From contig JAKULF010000004.1 of assembly GCA_022661535.1 (NCBI GenBank), positions 1,736,001-1,800,000 on the forward strand: a stretch of DNA of 64,000 nucleotides, read 5' to 3'. This DNA comes from Eutypa lata. Lineage: Eukaryota > Ascomycota > Sordariomycetes > Xylariales > Diatrypaceae. Each line of letters starts with the position of its first letter. Position 1 is the first letter of the stretch. This document shows, piece by piece, positions 35,053-47,673 of this stretch. The notes under the pieces were generated by a model. The model did not search any database. It had not been told where the DNA came from and saw nothing but the letters and a program-made list of their open reading frames with translations. The position numbers were made by a program, and so were the translations under genes.

Positions 35053-36535
35053 ATGTTGACGGAAAGCTATTTCTCGTCCGTCTCCGGGCCGCCGTTGACC
35101 AATAACACGGCCATCGCCAAAGACGCCGGCATATACGAGCACACGCTCCACCCGAGCCACTCCACGCCGAGCACCTTCAAGAAGAGCTCCGTCCCGCGCA
35201 ACGGCCTCGCCGTCAGCGAAACCCACGTGTTCGCCGCCCAGGACGAGAAGTCCACCGTCCACGTGTACGCCCGGGCGCGCGGGAACCAGGAGGCCGTGGT
35301 GACGTTTCCGGACCGCATCCGGAGCGTGTTCCTGCAGGGCGACGTGCTCTTCCTCGGGACGCAGGAGGGGCGGATCATCGTCTGGGAGGTAAATACACAT
35401 ATAGAGAGCTCCTTAATATCCTATATGTAACTGTTTAACTTAAGCATGACCAAAACTAACTCCCCCACATTAGGTCTGCACCGGCCGGCAAGTCACCACG
35501 CCAGCCTGCCACATCCAGGCCGTGACCTGCCTGGCGGGGACGCCCTTCCACCTGCTCACGGGGTCGGACGACTCCAACGTCCACGTGTGGTCGGTGGCGC
35601 GCCTGCGGGAGCTCGACCCCACCATCGAGCACGAGCCCGCGCGGACGCTGTCGCACCACCGCGCGGCCGTGACGTCGCTGGCGGCCGGGCCGAGCGCCAA
35701 CCCCGACACCAGCCTCTGCGTCTCCGCCAGCAGCAGGGACAAGTCGTGCATCGTCTGGAACCACCAGCAGGGCGTGGCCCTCCGCACGCTCCTGTTCGCC
35801 AGCCCGCCCCTGTGCGTCGCGCTCGACCCGTGCGCCCGCGCCCTCTACGCCGCGTCCGAGGACGGTTCCGTCTACGCCGTCGATCTGTTCGCCTCCGCCG
35901 AGACGACGACGACGACGACCACGATGATGACGACGCCATCGCTTCTGGGTGGCGAGGAGAGCGCTAGTGCGACGATGATTCCCATCTCGTCTGCGTTCGG
36001 CGCCGCGCCGCAACAGGAGACAGGCCCCGCGGCCTGTCTCGCCGTCAGCTATGATGGCACTGTGCTGCTGTCGGGCCACCCGCGCGGCCAGATCCTGCGG
36101 TGGGATTTGAGCACGCGCGCGGACTCGACGGAGCTCGTGAACCTCAACGCCGCCGTCACGAATCTCGTCTTTGTTCCGCCTTTGTCGCCCAACACCACGA
36201 CGACTACCACCCAGCCCATCGGGGTAGTCAAGCCATTCCTCGGCAGCCGGACGTACAACTTCACGGCGCAGCTGACTGGGGATATCACCACAACGACGAC
36301 AATAGGCGGCAGCGGCGATACGCGGTTCGCGAAGATGATGAATACGCGCGGGTTCCCTGCCGAGTCGCTGCAGCAGGCTATCCTTGCTCTTCAGCAGCCG
36401 GCTGCGGATGGTGTTGCCGGGGACCAGGAGCTGCGGACGGAGAACGAGGAGCTGTGGGAGATCATCAATGAACAGAGGGCTCTGCAGAAGAAGACGCTAG
36501 AGAGGTATATCGAAGCCAAGTCAACCAATGCGTGA
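35053..36535 (+). CDS. IPI3: pre-rRNA-processing WD-repeat protein Ipi3
   Basis: Subunit of the Rix1-Ipi1-Ipi3 complex, which matures the ITS2 side of pre-60S ribosomes in the nucleus. Two exons (35053-35388, 35474-36535) give 465 aa. The start MLTESYFSSVSGPPL is typical. WD-like blades include LFLGTQEGRIIVWEV (about 99-113), AVTCLAGTPFHLLTGSDDSN then VHVWSV (about 128-152), AAVTSLAAG...CVSASSRDKSCIVWN (about 173-207), LYAASEDGSVYAVDLF (about 235-250) and CLAVSYDGTVLLSGHPRGQI (about 299-318). The C-terminal 45 residues form a coiled coil (ELRTENEELWEIINEQRALQ), also expected for Ipi3. A Thr run from ACG/ACC repeats lies near 35910. The intron falls just after the WE of a blade. Confidence 0.9.
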
Positions 36536-39500
36536 AGAGGAAATGAAGAGATCCTCTAGCGGCTACCCTACTATTTTTTACCTGTGAAGCGGTAAACCAA
36601 CCGAAAAGGGAGCCCAATAGCTAGCTTAGGATGGATCGACGTCGGTGCGTTATATCTTTGCGTTGGCTATAGACAATGCTACATTCGCACTGCACTTCGC
36701 AAGCTAGCACAACTGCGACAGCACGAGAGCGAGATCTGACTCCCGGTACAGCACCAACACATCGTCAGAAAGGGCGCGTCATGACTCAGTTCGTCCAACA
36801 AGATGGTTTACAAGGCTATGTTACAGCGGCATTGTTCACATACTCCTCACACTCTGTGGTTTCGTCTTAGTCAACTCGAGGGCTGGGGGGGTTGAAAGAA
36901 CTTGATGACATTACGAGCTCCTTACTACCCAGGGAACAGTTGATTAGACATAGAGCTCATGTTAAAATAATTCCAACCTGGCATGTAGGCTGCTCCCGAT
37001 ATCAAAGTCGTTCCGCAAGCTCTACCACGCCACTTGAGGAGTACTCTATACTTTCGGGTGAGGTTTACTGGTTGTATTTAGATATATTAATTAAACTGGG
37101 CATGGAAGTGGGAGCACCCAGAGGGGTTTGGGACATGCATTTCCAACTCCCAACAAGGCCATTCTTGTGAAGAATGAACCTAGCAACTACCTGATAGACT
37201 TACCAGTAATAAGATATCAAATATAATCAAACAATCTATCCAGCCCACCGAGCTACTTTTGAAGAATATGTGATATACGTAGAAGATCGCCTACAAGTTG
37301 TAGAGCTTCCAGCACCCTTTTCCCCAGCCCTACCTACCTCTCTTATATCATCGATGCTCGTTTGCAAGTATGCATGCATGCACTTAAAGAAAAGCTTCAC
37401 TACCCTTTTTTTGGTTTGACTCGATTCTCGGTTTCCCCGGGCATTCTTCGTTGCACCTCGAAAAGGGCGATGGGCGGCGGGGTGGGGGTAAGAGTTACCT
37501 CTGTGGGTATAACCCTCAACAGCAGGTAACCCAGATATCCGTGGAGGCGAGCTGGGGGCGTAGAGGTTACCTAGTTAGCAAAGCTCGCAGCCGCCTTCAT
37601 CAGCAGTTCCCACTTGGACCGCAACTGAGGGCTAGGGCGTTTGGGAGCTGCCGAGCGCGCTGTGCTATCGTAGAGGTCCCTAACCAGGGTTAGTGACAGC
37701 CGACTTTTCCTCGAGAAAGAAGACTAGGCCGGGCAGGCTGGTGTTGAAGTAGGCCGCGAGAGAGCCTCTAGCTAACTACATCTCGAGGGGGCTAGACCTA
37801 GGCATCTTAGCTATGTATGTAGAGAGAGCGTTTCCACGCGGGTAGGAGGTTAGCGGTGGACTGCCCCTTCTACGGCGCGAAAACCAGTAGGTAGGTAGGT
37901 AGGTACATTGCCAGGTTCGTCGATGTGGTCGATCGGATTCAAGAACATCTAAGGAAGTCTCCCATTGTCGATGATGCTAAATAGCTGCTTCTTATGTAAA
38001 TATCATCTGATACTATAGGATAATATCGGGTCGAAATCTCGAATGATGTATTAAATTTAAAACCCAAAAGCCCTCGCAGAGTGGGCTTAAGTACGTAGCT
38101 GTCTCAGCATAAGCATACGCTATTGCCACCGCACTTGCTCGGGTAGTTGATGAAGTTCAGGAAGTAGAATCATAAACCCATGACTAACGCCCGTTAAAGG
38201 GATTCGGTCGGGCAGCCCGGTAAGGGGTAGCAGTGTGCATAAGGTCAGTACGACTTGTTGTTCGTCTCTCTCTACCACAGCCGTAAAGGCCTAGCACGCC
38301 GCTCTACCTCTTTCGCTTTCACTTACTCTCTTTCTTCCATGCTGTCCTCGCCCATTCCTTCCTCCCTCTTGATTTTCGCTGTAACATTCGGCCAGCGCCT
38401 CGGCCTCTCTCGTCTCGTGGGGGCCAAAAAAAATATCGAAAAAGGGGCAGGGGGTCGGGAAATGAAGAAAAAGAAGAAGCGAACATCTAGTTATCTGCCT
38501 ATCTCCGAACCCCCTAGGTACGTCAGGCTAGGCTGACTAGCACTAGCAGGAGAAACTCGTGCATATTTATTCGGCACACTTCGTGCTGAACACGAGGGGG
38601 ATAATATTAAACACTATTGGCTTACTTACTTACTTACATCCTAACCAGCACCCCAGACATGGATCAGGGAAGACATTTGAATGAGGGAAGTTGGAGGGGA
38701 GGAAGCACGACCCTGTCAAAATGTCAGCTTGAACTCCTCCGGTAACTGTGTGTGGGCATGGATGGTTTTTTTCTTCTGGGCGCGCACCTGCTTACAGGTA
38801 CTCTTTTACAAAGTTAGCTGCGGGCAATGCTAAGATGGATTGGATGGATATGCAGGTTGGAAGTAGGAACGCATCGCCTCCACGACGAAATAAAGTCATG
38901 TCTAGAGGAGAAATAGGAAGAGGAAGGACCGCCCAACTGCAACACCTCATGCGCGAGATACGGGCGGGGGGAGTAGGTAGATAGTAAGATAGATAGATGG
39001 TGTGGTCAGTCAGCTTGTGGCCCTTGGAGAGAAGCAGCCACCCCCAGGATATCCGAAATCCTCATTCGGGGGCAAGGCAGAGGCTTAAGGCGGGTTAGTT
39101 GCCTGTTGCTCATAGAGCTTTTCTCTTTTCCCCTCACCCTCATCTTCCTCTCGAGAGAACCACAAGGTGGTCAGCGAGGCTAGCTTCGGATTCGGAGATT
39201 AGAAGGCGCAGAGGCAATAATAGGGAATGGGAAACTCTACCTACTTCTCCAACCAATGCTGCTTCTCAGCCGAGGCTACTTGTAAATAACGCGGTTGCTG
39301 ACTACATACGTAGTGTCCATAGTGGTAGGTACTCTCGGGTACATCACCCTCTTTTTCGAATCCAGCAGGTGCATATTCTTCTCAGCTACGAGGCCAGTGG
39401 CCGGCCGCGGGCTCCCCGACATTTAAGCGCCATGATGTTTGGGTCATCGGCGAGTGACATAAGGTGGCGGCGATCGTGGCGGCAACGGCGAGTTACCATA

Positions 39501-41608
39501 TGGGGTCAGGTACCGCAATATCCGATACAAGCATGGGATATATATACACTCTGCTAAATACGGGAGGATAGATGGGTACCACCCCCTCCCAAACTTAGCA
39601 GACTGGAGACATCTCTTCACCTCCAGTCAGGTACATCTCCCATATAACCATCTGAGATGAAGCTGTACTAAAGATTAACGCGAAACGAAGGCCACTTGCA
39701 TTGTAGCGATGGAAAGTGGATGGTATCACGCATAGCCAGGAGGCCTCTTCTATTGTTGCTGGTGCTGCTGGTGCTTGGGCCGGATGATGCTGTTTCTGTT
39801 GCTGTTGCTACTGCTGCAGGCTGGGTCGTAATAGTGATGTAACACACGGCCTTACGGCCTGAAACTGAGCGCACGCATCGAGATGGAGTGTGACACCGAG
39901 CTCGCGACACGGCGAGTAGAATTTTTTTTCTCACGAGCACACGCCCACACACACACATTTACATTCAGTTCAATACTTACACGCATAATCGACGCCACAG
40001 GGTCGCTTTTAAATGTTTTGCAGAAGGGAGGGGCCGCAAAAGTTCCGCGCATATCGTATAGAGAGAACTACCCACATAGGTTTGACTCAATACCTTTTTT
40101 GTTCTTCTTCTTTTTACGATGAATAAATGTCGAATGGGAAGAAAGAAAACAGATATACATTAGTAATCCAAGTGAGCGGTGGTAGCATAGCTTGTGGGCC
40201 TTTCTTACCTATGTACGTGTTTATATGTACGCATGTAGGACTTTGCTAATGAACCAGAGAACAGAAGTGAGAGGGAGGCTCTTCATTCGCAACATCTGAG
40301 TATTGTGGGACCCCCTCCGAGTGCCGCCGCGCGGCAAGGCATGTCGTGTCGATTCATGGACGTGATGAGATAAATTGTGCCCCAGTTACTACTTGATCGG
40401 TTATCGCAAGCGAGGGAAAGAGAAAAATAATAAGACAAAAAGAGGTCCGAATTCCGTAAGATGGTTGGACTCTCACTTCGAAATGGATTCTTCTATCCTT
40501 TTTTTCTTCTTCTGCTATTCTAGCTTAAAGAGAAAGAGGGCGCGTGCGTGTGTCGTTGCTCCATTTCCTGACGTAGTATTCTACCGAGCGAATTAGGTGT
40601 CGAGTGGATGGGCAAATCTGCAACCCAAGATTTCGGACCTCGTCCCCGCCCGCCTTTTGGACCAGCAACGGCCTGTAGCTCCGCTGGGAAGAGGCGGAGA
40701 AGAGACAAAACAGAAATATGTCGAATTCTTCACCACGGCGCCTCCCGAGACGTCTGGACTGTTTAATGATCGCGGCTGGCGATGGCGATCTGTTGGTGAC
40801 CGAATTTTCTTCCTACAGATTGCTTCCAAACAATTGCCCCCGGCAGCTCAAGGATTGGCCAGGAGATCTCTTTTCCCTGTATTGTACCTTAAGGTAGCAG
40901 GCTTGGTATGACCGGATTACGAATCCGGAAAGAGGGCCGTCCACAACAGCCCAATCCATTGGAAAGCGCCTGGAAGGAGGAAAAAAGGGTACACAGCTCA
41001 CGGACGACGCAAGGGAAGAATTTCTAGTAAACTTGTGGGTATATATATTCGGTACGACTGACTGCCTTAGCCCTTAGGTTGGCAAGTAGCATGCAGATGA
41101 GCCAGATTATGTTTTTTTTTTTTGCCTGCGCAATGAGATCTTTAATTCCCGAGCTCCTAAAACTCCCTACCCTCGTTAGAAATCTGATAAGCCTGTAATG
41201 TGTCATGATGAAACTAGGTACGGGCCACTCTCTCGTGATTTGTAATTCTGCAATGCAAGTGATGCGCAGACCGCCTGATCATTTTCCTGAATGCGAGTCC
41301 ATGCAAGTATGACAATCCAAACGTAGCTCGCTGAGTCTCAGATTGTCTTCTTGGCTGTTGTTTGTTATATCGTGATCTGTTCGAAATACACATAGATAGG
41401 TCCATAAACGCCATTTCCAAACACCGTTATTAGGGCATTGGGTAAAGCACGTAGTTACTTCCGTTGATAGTGGCAAACTTAGCTCGTTGATCGTCCGCGT
41501 GATGTTGTGGAATGGGATCGTCGTCCAATAATAAGCAGATCGCGTTAGGAAAATCAAATAACCGACTCGCCTTTTCTAGAGTGCGGTTTCGGAATCGTGG
41601 CCCAGTCA
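36536..41608. other. 5-kb convergent spacer, no gene seen
   Basis: IPI3 and RSR1 point toward each other across 5.07 kb. I see only short frames. The longest, 152 codons at 39099-39557 (+), has a TTG start and no recognisable features. A (GTAG)n run lies at 37887-37906 and a TTAC run near 38625. No transposon or tRNA signature was found. Confidence 0.4.
37887..37906. repeat. (GTAG)n microsatellite
   Basis: Five tandem GTAG/GTAC units. Shorter TAGG/TACC runs of the same kind occur in most spacers of this window. Confidence 0.85.
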
Positions 41609-42808
41609 TCAGAGAATGACGCATCTAGGCCGATGCGAGTCCCTGTCCCTTCGAGAAGTCCGTCTCCGTTTCTTATAGTAAGATAGCAAGTTCGGGTCAT
41701 GACCATAGTCATCATCCGCCTGGTTATCTCCAGCATCATCTCTGCGCAGCATTTGTCGACATAAATCGATGAACACTTCGTCCACATTTGCTGTTTCCCC
41801 CCTATTAGCCGTACAGAAACCCCCACGAGGATGTAGCTGACTTACTACGCGTACGAGCGCTAGCTTCGTAGTACGGTGCGCCCCATCGCTGTGAGATGGA
41901 AAAGCCCTTAGTACGTGGTACAGCCCGCTGGTCTTCTAAATCTGCTTTGTTCCCGCAGATGACAATTGGCACTGTGTCGTCATCTTTGATACGGATGATC
42001 TCGTCTCGAAGACTGGCAAGTTCAGAGAGAGACGATGGTGAAGTAATACTGAAAACGAGAAGAAATCCTTGGCCGGTTTTCATGTACAGATCCCTCATAG
42101 CAACTTGAACCGAGTGTCAGCAAAGCCTCACACTAGCGGAAGAACTACAGAATGGACCAACCAAATTGCTCTGTTCCGGCCGTGTCCAAACTGTTTCATA
42201 TTAGCATGTTGCTGTGGCGGGGACTTTGATGATTTCGGAAGTTGATGTCTCACATCTCCAGGACTACCTGTCGGCCCTGTTTCCGCGTATTAATTCATGA
42301 GCAAAGGCCAATCGGAAGGCGGAATAGCACTAGGCGCACTTACATCTACCCCCACTTGCGTACGATACGAGTCCTCGATCGTCGGATCGTAGCTCTCGAT
42401 CCATTCATTATGAACAAACTGAGCTGTCACAAATCAAATCCGTCAGCTTCCATAAACTCCAGACGGAGCAAACTGGGAATATGGACAAGGCCTGGGCCCT
42501 CTAGTGAAGTCCCCGCTCCCCAAGCTGAGAAGCAAGACAGTAGCTGAGAGGCTCTTACCAGTAAGACAACTCTTTCCAACACCACCTATAAAAGAATATT
42601 TCAGCAGCTGTGACATAGATACGAGCTTGTAAGAGTTAGGGTTCTCGCCAAGACGAGGTAGAACTCACCTGCACCTAGCACAACAACGTTGAACTCGCGG
42701 CTACTCACAGCAATCGAGATGTCAGCGGTCAGGGTTACATGGGTACTTATCACAGTGTCTTTGGGGGGAGACAAACGCAGGATGGTACCGGCCTTGCCTA
42801 GGAGGCAT
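41609..42808 (-). CDS. RSR1: Rap/Rsr1-type small GTPase
   Basis: Ras-superfamily GTPase of the Rap/Bud1/Krev-1 group, which controls cell polarity at the plasma membrane. Eight exons on the minus strand (42808-42789, 42703-42669, 42585-42559, 42423-42344, 42276-42254, 42190-42162, 42103-41846, 41790-41609) join in frame to 217 aa. The P-loop GAGGVGKS is at about 17-24, the effector YDPTIEDSY at 39-47, DTAGTEQF at 64-71 with the Thr at the Ras Gln61 position that marks Rap/Rsr1, GNKADL at 122-127 and EASAR at 151-155. A polybasic tail (KKRRRTSRR) leads to a CVIL CaaX box whose Leu predicts geranylgeranylation. Exon 1 is the least certain: it encodes only MPPRQG plus two bases, and the acceptor of exon 2 could also lie 3 nt downstream. 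Confidence 0.9.
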
Positions 42809-45800
42809 GGCTTCAAACTTTCTCGTAGGCGCCTCGCGGGCACGAGCAGCAAGGAACGATGGACAACCCGTAATCCGATGTCATACAGCCACAGCGTGCG
42901 TCTGTTTTACCACCGCTCGATGAGATACAAGACCAGAGCCGAGTTTTATCGCAGCCGGTCCAACAATGGTGATACCCTCATCTGAGGGTTCGCGGTCTCG
43001 GCTTCGCGGATTAGGCGAGAGGGTGTTGTCAACACCTCTACACCCCGAGTAGTTGAAGAATCCAGGATATGAGGCGCAATCGTATATATATTGTTTTCAA
43101 ACCAGAGATGAGAATGCGAATAAGTCTGTCTGTTTTCCTGGAGTAGGAAGAAACAACAACTCGAGGAAGTTTAAGACGTCTCCAATAATAAAGAATAAAC
43201 GAACCGGGGACCAACGTGCGATTAGGGGTCCTTTTTTTTTCTTCTTCCTAGCACAATAAAAAAAAAGAGGGGTATATTAGCGCAGTTAAGTTTCCGTAAT
43301 AGAGACAAACAACAGGTAACTACTCGGTCTAGGTAGTAATGGCAAGACCGGAGTTTTACTATTGACGAGGTTGATAATGTTAATGTAAGTCTGCAAAGCA
43401 CATGGGAGAGGATTCGGAATAGGTTATTAGAAAAGAGAGAGAAAAAGGCTTAACGTAGAAGTAGAGTAGGAGCTGGATACCTGTATGGAGACGGATATCC
43501 GGGGATTATATCATAAGTACACTAGGGTCCAATGTAGATACATACAGCTCTAGTGTAGGTGTGGTATGTGTGTATGTATGTACAATCAACATTAATACCT
43601 AAAGCTACAGCTACGTAACAATAGGCTCATCCGAACGAACACCAGGTTTATTAATAAGTGGACTAATAATAAAGTGACTACCGTGCAGAAATTTGCAGCC
43701 AGTTAGGACTCTTTCCAGGGTCGAATGCAGATGCAGCGCGGGTCCAGGCACTTTAAACAAAAAGTGGCAGGGTGTTTCTGGGCGTCAAGGTGTGCTTGTC
43801 GGAATCGGCCTAAACAGAGTTTCCCCTAAATAAGGTACATTTCATCCTCTATCTCTCTCACTCTCACATACACCGATATATACCCATGATGTTATCATGT
43901 CAAAAGGACCAAACAACGCAACCTAGAAACGTACAATTGCTTTTACTTTTCTTTCTCTTCTCTAGTCTCCCTATTCCTTGTCATATCATGAACGGTTGGT
44001 TATGGAAAGCAAGCCTCGACATACCCTGGTCAATAACAACATGAGTATTCCGTATACCCTGACGTGTGCATACACAATAGTTCCGAGAGGGTATATTAAT
44101 GACATTAGTAATAAGAGCTTCTCAGGGCAGACATTCCTGTGTTATAGGTATTGTCGAAGTACATACTTCGTAATAAGTTATAGGTATTATACATTAGCTA
44201 TGCAATAATGTGGTGTGTGTAGCCTCGTAGACCTTGATTTTGCTGTACAGCCACAACTATATCTTTCGTGAACCTGTTGAATATCTCATATTGCTTCCAA
44301 CAAAGAGCCAACTTCATGCAACTTACGTGTCTGCTTTCGAAGCCTGCACCAACATATGTTAGTTAGGAGACGAGAAAGCGAAGAAAAAGAAAGTTAACAC
44401 TTGATTACCAACGCCTAATGAAGATATGTGCATGCTTTTAAGTAGATGAGCAGGACGATGCAGATGACGGGTGAGAAGGAAATTATCTTGCCATGAACAA
44501 CCAGTCTATCATGTACAACACCCACTACCCAGATAGCTATAATTACCTATTGCAAATAACTACATACAGAAACCTCACATTTCTAGAAAGCCCTCAGATC
44601 TCGTTGACCCACTTGTATGTCGCTTTGACCATCCAACGTCGGGTGCACTGGTAGCTCTGGCCGAGCCGAAGTTACATCGCGGCATCACCGGCGCAAATTC
44701 TGCCATGCCATTTCATTAAATTGGTATGGGCAGCTTCTTCTTTCTACCCTTTTTCCCTTCATGTATCTATCGCATTGCTGCGCCTTCCCCGTACATGCAT
44801 TTTGCAAGCGCAATGCAGGCCGGTTGATATTCCATCACCTATCAATTTACTAACTATATGGATGTCGCCTCAATATGTAGCTACGAGTTGACGGGAGTCG
44901 ACGTTAGGTTAACCAGGCGGGTAGCATTACCAACCAGGTCCCGCATCGAGGAGGCCTTTGCCGACCCGAGCGCTATCCGAACCGTCCTTTTTTTTTTTGG
45001 CTCTTTTCTTTTAGTTAAGTTCTGACGTATTAGGAATAAGATCCCAAGTAGTCCTGCAACCGTAGCCGGTTAAGGAAAAGGCTGCGGTTCGCGACGCGTC
45101 TCCTTACAGCTTAGCTACCTACATATGTACATACCATACCTAACCAACTCAGCTCAAACTCAACATCGGCATGCATTCATTCCCATGCGGTAAAGAAATC
45201 ATATGCAAGGAGGGATCTTCTCCATTTGTCGGTCAATTTGGGTTGGGTAGGAATAATGAAAACACTAGTTTCGTGGCTTGGGTGGATGGTTTGATATGTC
45301 CTCTTGACTAGCTAAGATACACCCAAAGACGGTAACGAACGGGAGCCATTATAGATCATCTCATCTAGATGAGGAGGAGAAGTAACTCACTACATATCGA
45401 CATGGTGAGGATCGAAGGACCCATTGCAAGCTGTGCTCCTCCCTCCTCTCAGCCGAGGCTCCATATCCATTGAATCTACAATTTTGATCTAGGCATCCTA
45501 TCACCTGACGGGTATCAGCTGCGCGACATGCAGAACCTAGAACTTGAACGGGGTCAATTCGTTTCATACGTAATATGTACGTGCGTGTAACGGCTCTTCT
45601 TCGAGCTGGAATAATTCCGACAAGTCGCACAAGCAATATGCGTTGATGAGCGGTAACGGTTCAACCCCCTTGACCCTAGTTAGTCTGATATATATTTCTG
45701 CCCAACGTTGTTAGAGTTGGACAACCAGCAGGGATGGCGATAGTAGAACTTTCAACCAGAGCTGCCAGGCCAGGGGGCTCCAAGTTCTGTATCAATAAAA

Positions 45801-47673
45801 ATACCATGTATTCTTATGTGTGTATGTAATAAGTATTACAACTTTGAAGTCATAGACTAGATAGGTACTCTAGGGAATTTTCGTGTTATATATGTATATA
45901 CCATACCTTATTAATGCCACGTGAAGCCAGGTCTTAACCTACCCGTCGGGAGTGAGCGATCCAGTTCCCCGGGGCTTAGTGAAACATCTGAGGCGCAAAC
46001 TCTCCACACAACCTCAGCTAGTTGGTATGTATGTATGTAGGTTAAGCAGCTAGAAGCTGAGCTACCTGGCTATTCATTCGACCCGATGACGGAACTGCCG
46101 CAAGCCCCAACCAGACGATGCAAGGAGAAACCAAAGCTGTAGTTAACAAATAATAAACAGTCTATTATGACCAAATTGGAGACAAGATTCCCCTTCTTAC
46201 TTTCAGCTTAAATTCAAGCAATATACACATAACTGCAGGCAATGCAGGTCCTGACAAAAGAAGAAGAAGAAAAAACCCCTCAAAACTTGAAGAACGGCAA
46301 AACGGGTAGCTCGGGAAAATAACTGCCGAATATAGCATCGGGCATATTACCACGCGACGACATAGGTTTGCACATCTACACCACTTCTAGTTACATATAA
46401 AGACCTGCAAAGAATTGATGGACTTGAGGTATCCAATGATACTTGAATTCCATCTCTGCCAGCCAGTAGACAGACTGACAGATCGATCCTATAAAAAACC
46501 AGTACGTCATTAGGTATCAAATGTGAAATAAATAATCACCGCCCACATTGTTGACTTCCAACAACAAGGCAGCCAAGGAAACAACTGGATCTGCGGTATG
46601 TTCTAGACCTTTGATCCATCTCCATTCCCTGTCTTTGTTTTGTTTCCTAAAACGTCGAAACCAAACAACTCCCACAGATAAACTGGCGAACCAGGTGAAG
46701 TCTAAACTCATAATCGGGAACCGCCCCGCCGGTAACGTTAGTGTCCTCCAAGGCCTTGTTGCTGTTGTTGTCAGGCCATTTTTGTAGTCCCACATTGGAG
46801 GAGTTGGGTTCTGTATTCGGGCAATTTTGGTCATCCTGCTACATGACTAGTGCTTGCCAAGAGAACGACGATCATGTCCGCGGCAGCGCGTCTGCTGTTG
46901 CTGCCGCTGCTGCTGCTGCAATCCAAAGCTATTGAATTCCCCATTGCCTAGTTGCCGCCGTGTCGCTTGTTACAGATTGACGTCAAGAGCAAAGCACGCA
47001 TGAGATTCTATGACATAGCCTCATAGGCTGCCTAACGTTACATCCGTATAGTCAGACGAAACAGGAAGCACTCCTTCACATGAGTCAATACTCTCCTTAT
47101 GTATACAGGCAACACATGGACAATGGCCTCTTCAGAAGGCTAAAATCACATGGTAGCAACATAGGTGGGCATCGGAGTAACCATAGCACGGGTATTATAG
47201 AAACCCCATCTACCTTAATCTGTTACCTACATGCGTCTAGACAAGGTTCCCTCCGAGGGAAAACCACGTCTCCAACCATTATTAGAGCAAATTAGCAGTC
47301 TACGTCCACATTTTATAAGGTCACTGACCTCGCTAACCACTTACGCGTATATAAGCCTAGATATGGCGATCACCGTTGTTCTCCTTCCTGCACTCATGAA
47401 CAGGGTATGACCCTATATCTTCATGATTCATGATCACGGTATCAATGTATGTATGACTGAGCAAATCTCAAACATGCCTTCTGCCGCGGAGAAGCATGCA
47501 TATACATAGTTAGGTGTGTTAAGCAAAGTACGTATCTACTCGATAACCGCGTTCTCATTGTGAGACAGCCGCGCACAACACACAAGATCATCGATCACCA
47601 CCTCCCTGTTCTCACAAAACTGCCGACATCCGGAACGCAAGTCGGTAAATTTCGAAGCCAATCTGATTACGCA
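42809..47673. other. 4.9-kb gene-free spacer
   Basis: Starts with the RSR1 promoter. It is AT-rich with runs of T and GTATG/TACC microsatellites. One ATG-initiated 105-codon frame at 46517-46834 (-) is not recognisable. No other feature is supported. Confidence 0.4.

Noticed and set aside
35456..36079. 207-codon minus-strand frame
   Set aside because: Arg/Gly-rich shadow of the IPI3 coding exon.
39099..39557. 152-codon plus-strand frame
   Set aside because: Starts with TTG, has random-looking composition and no partner exons.
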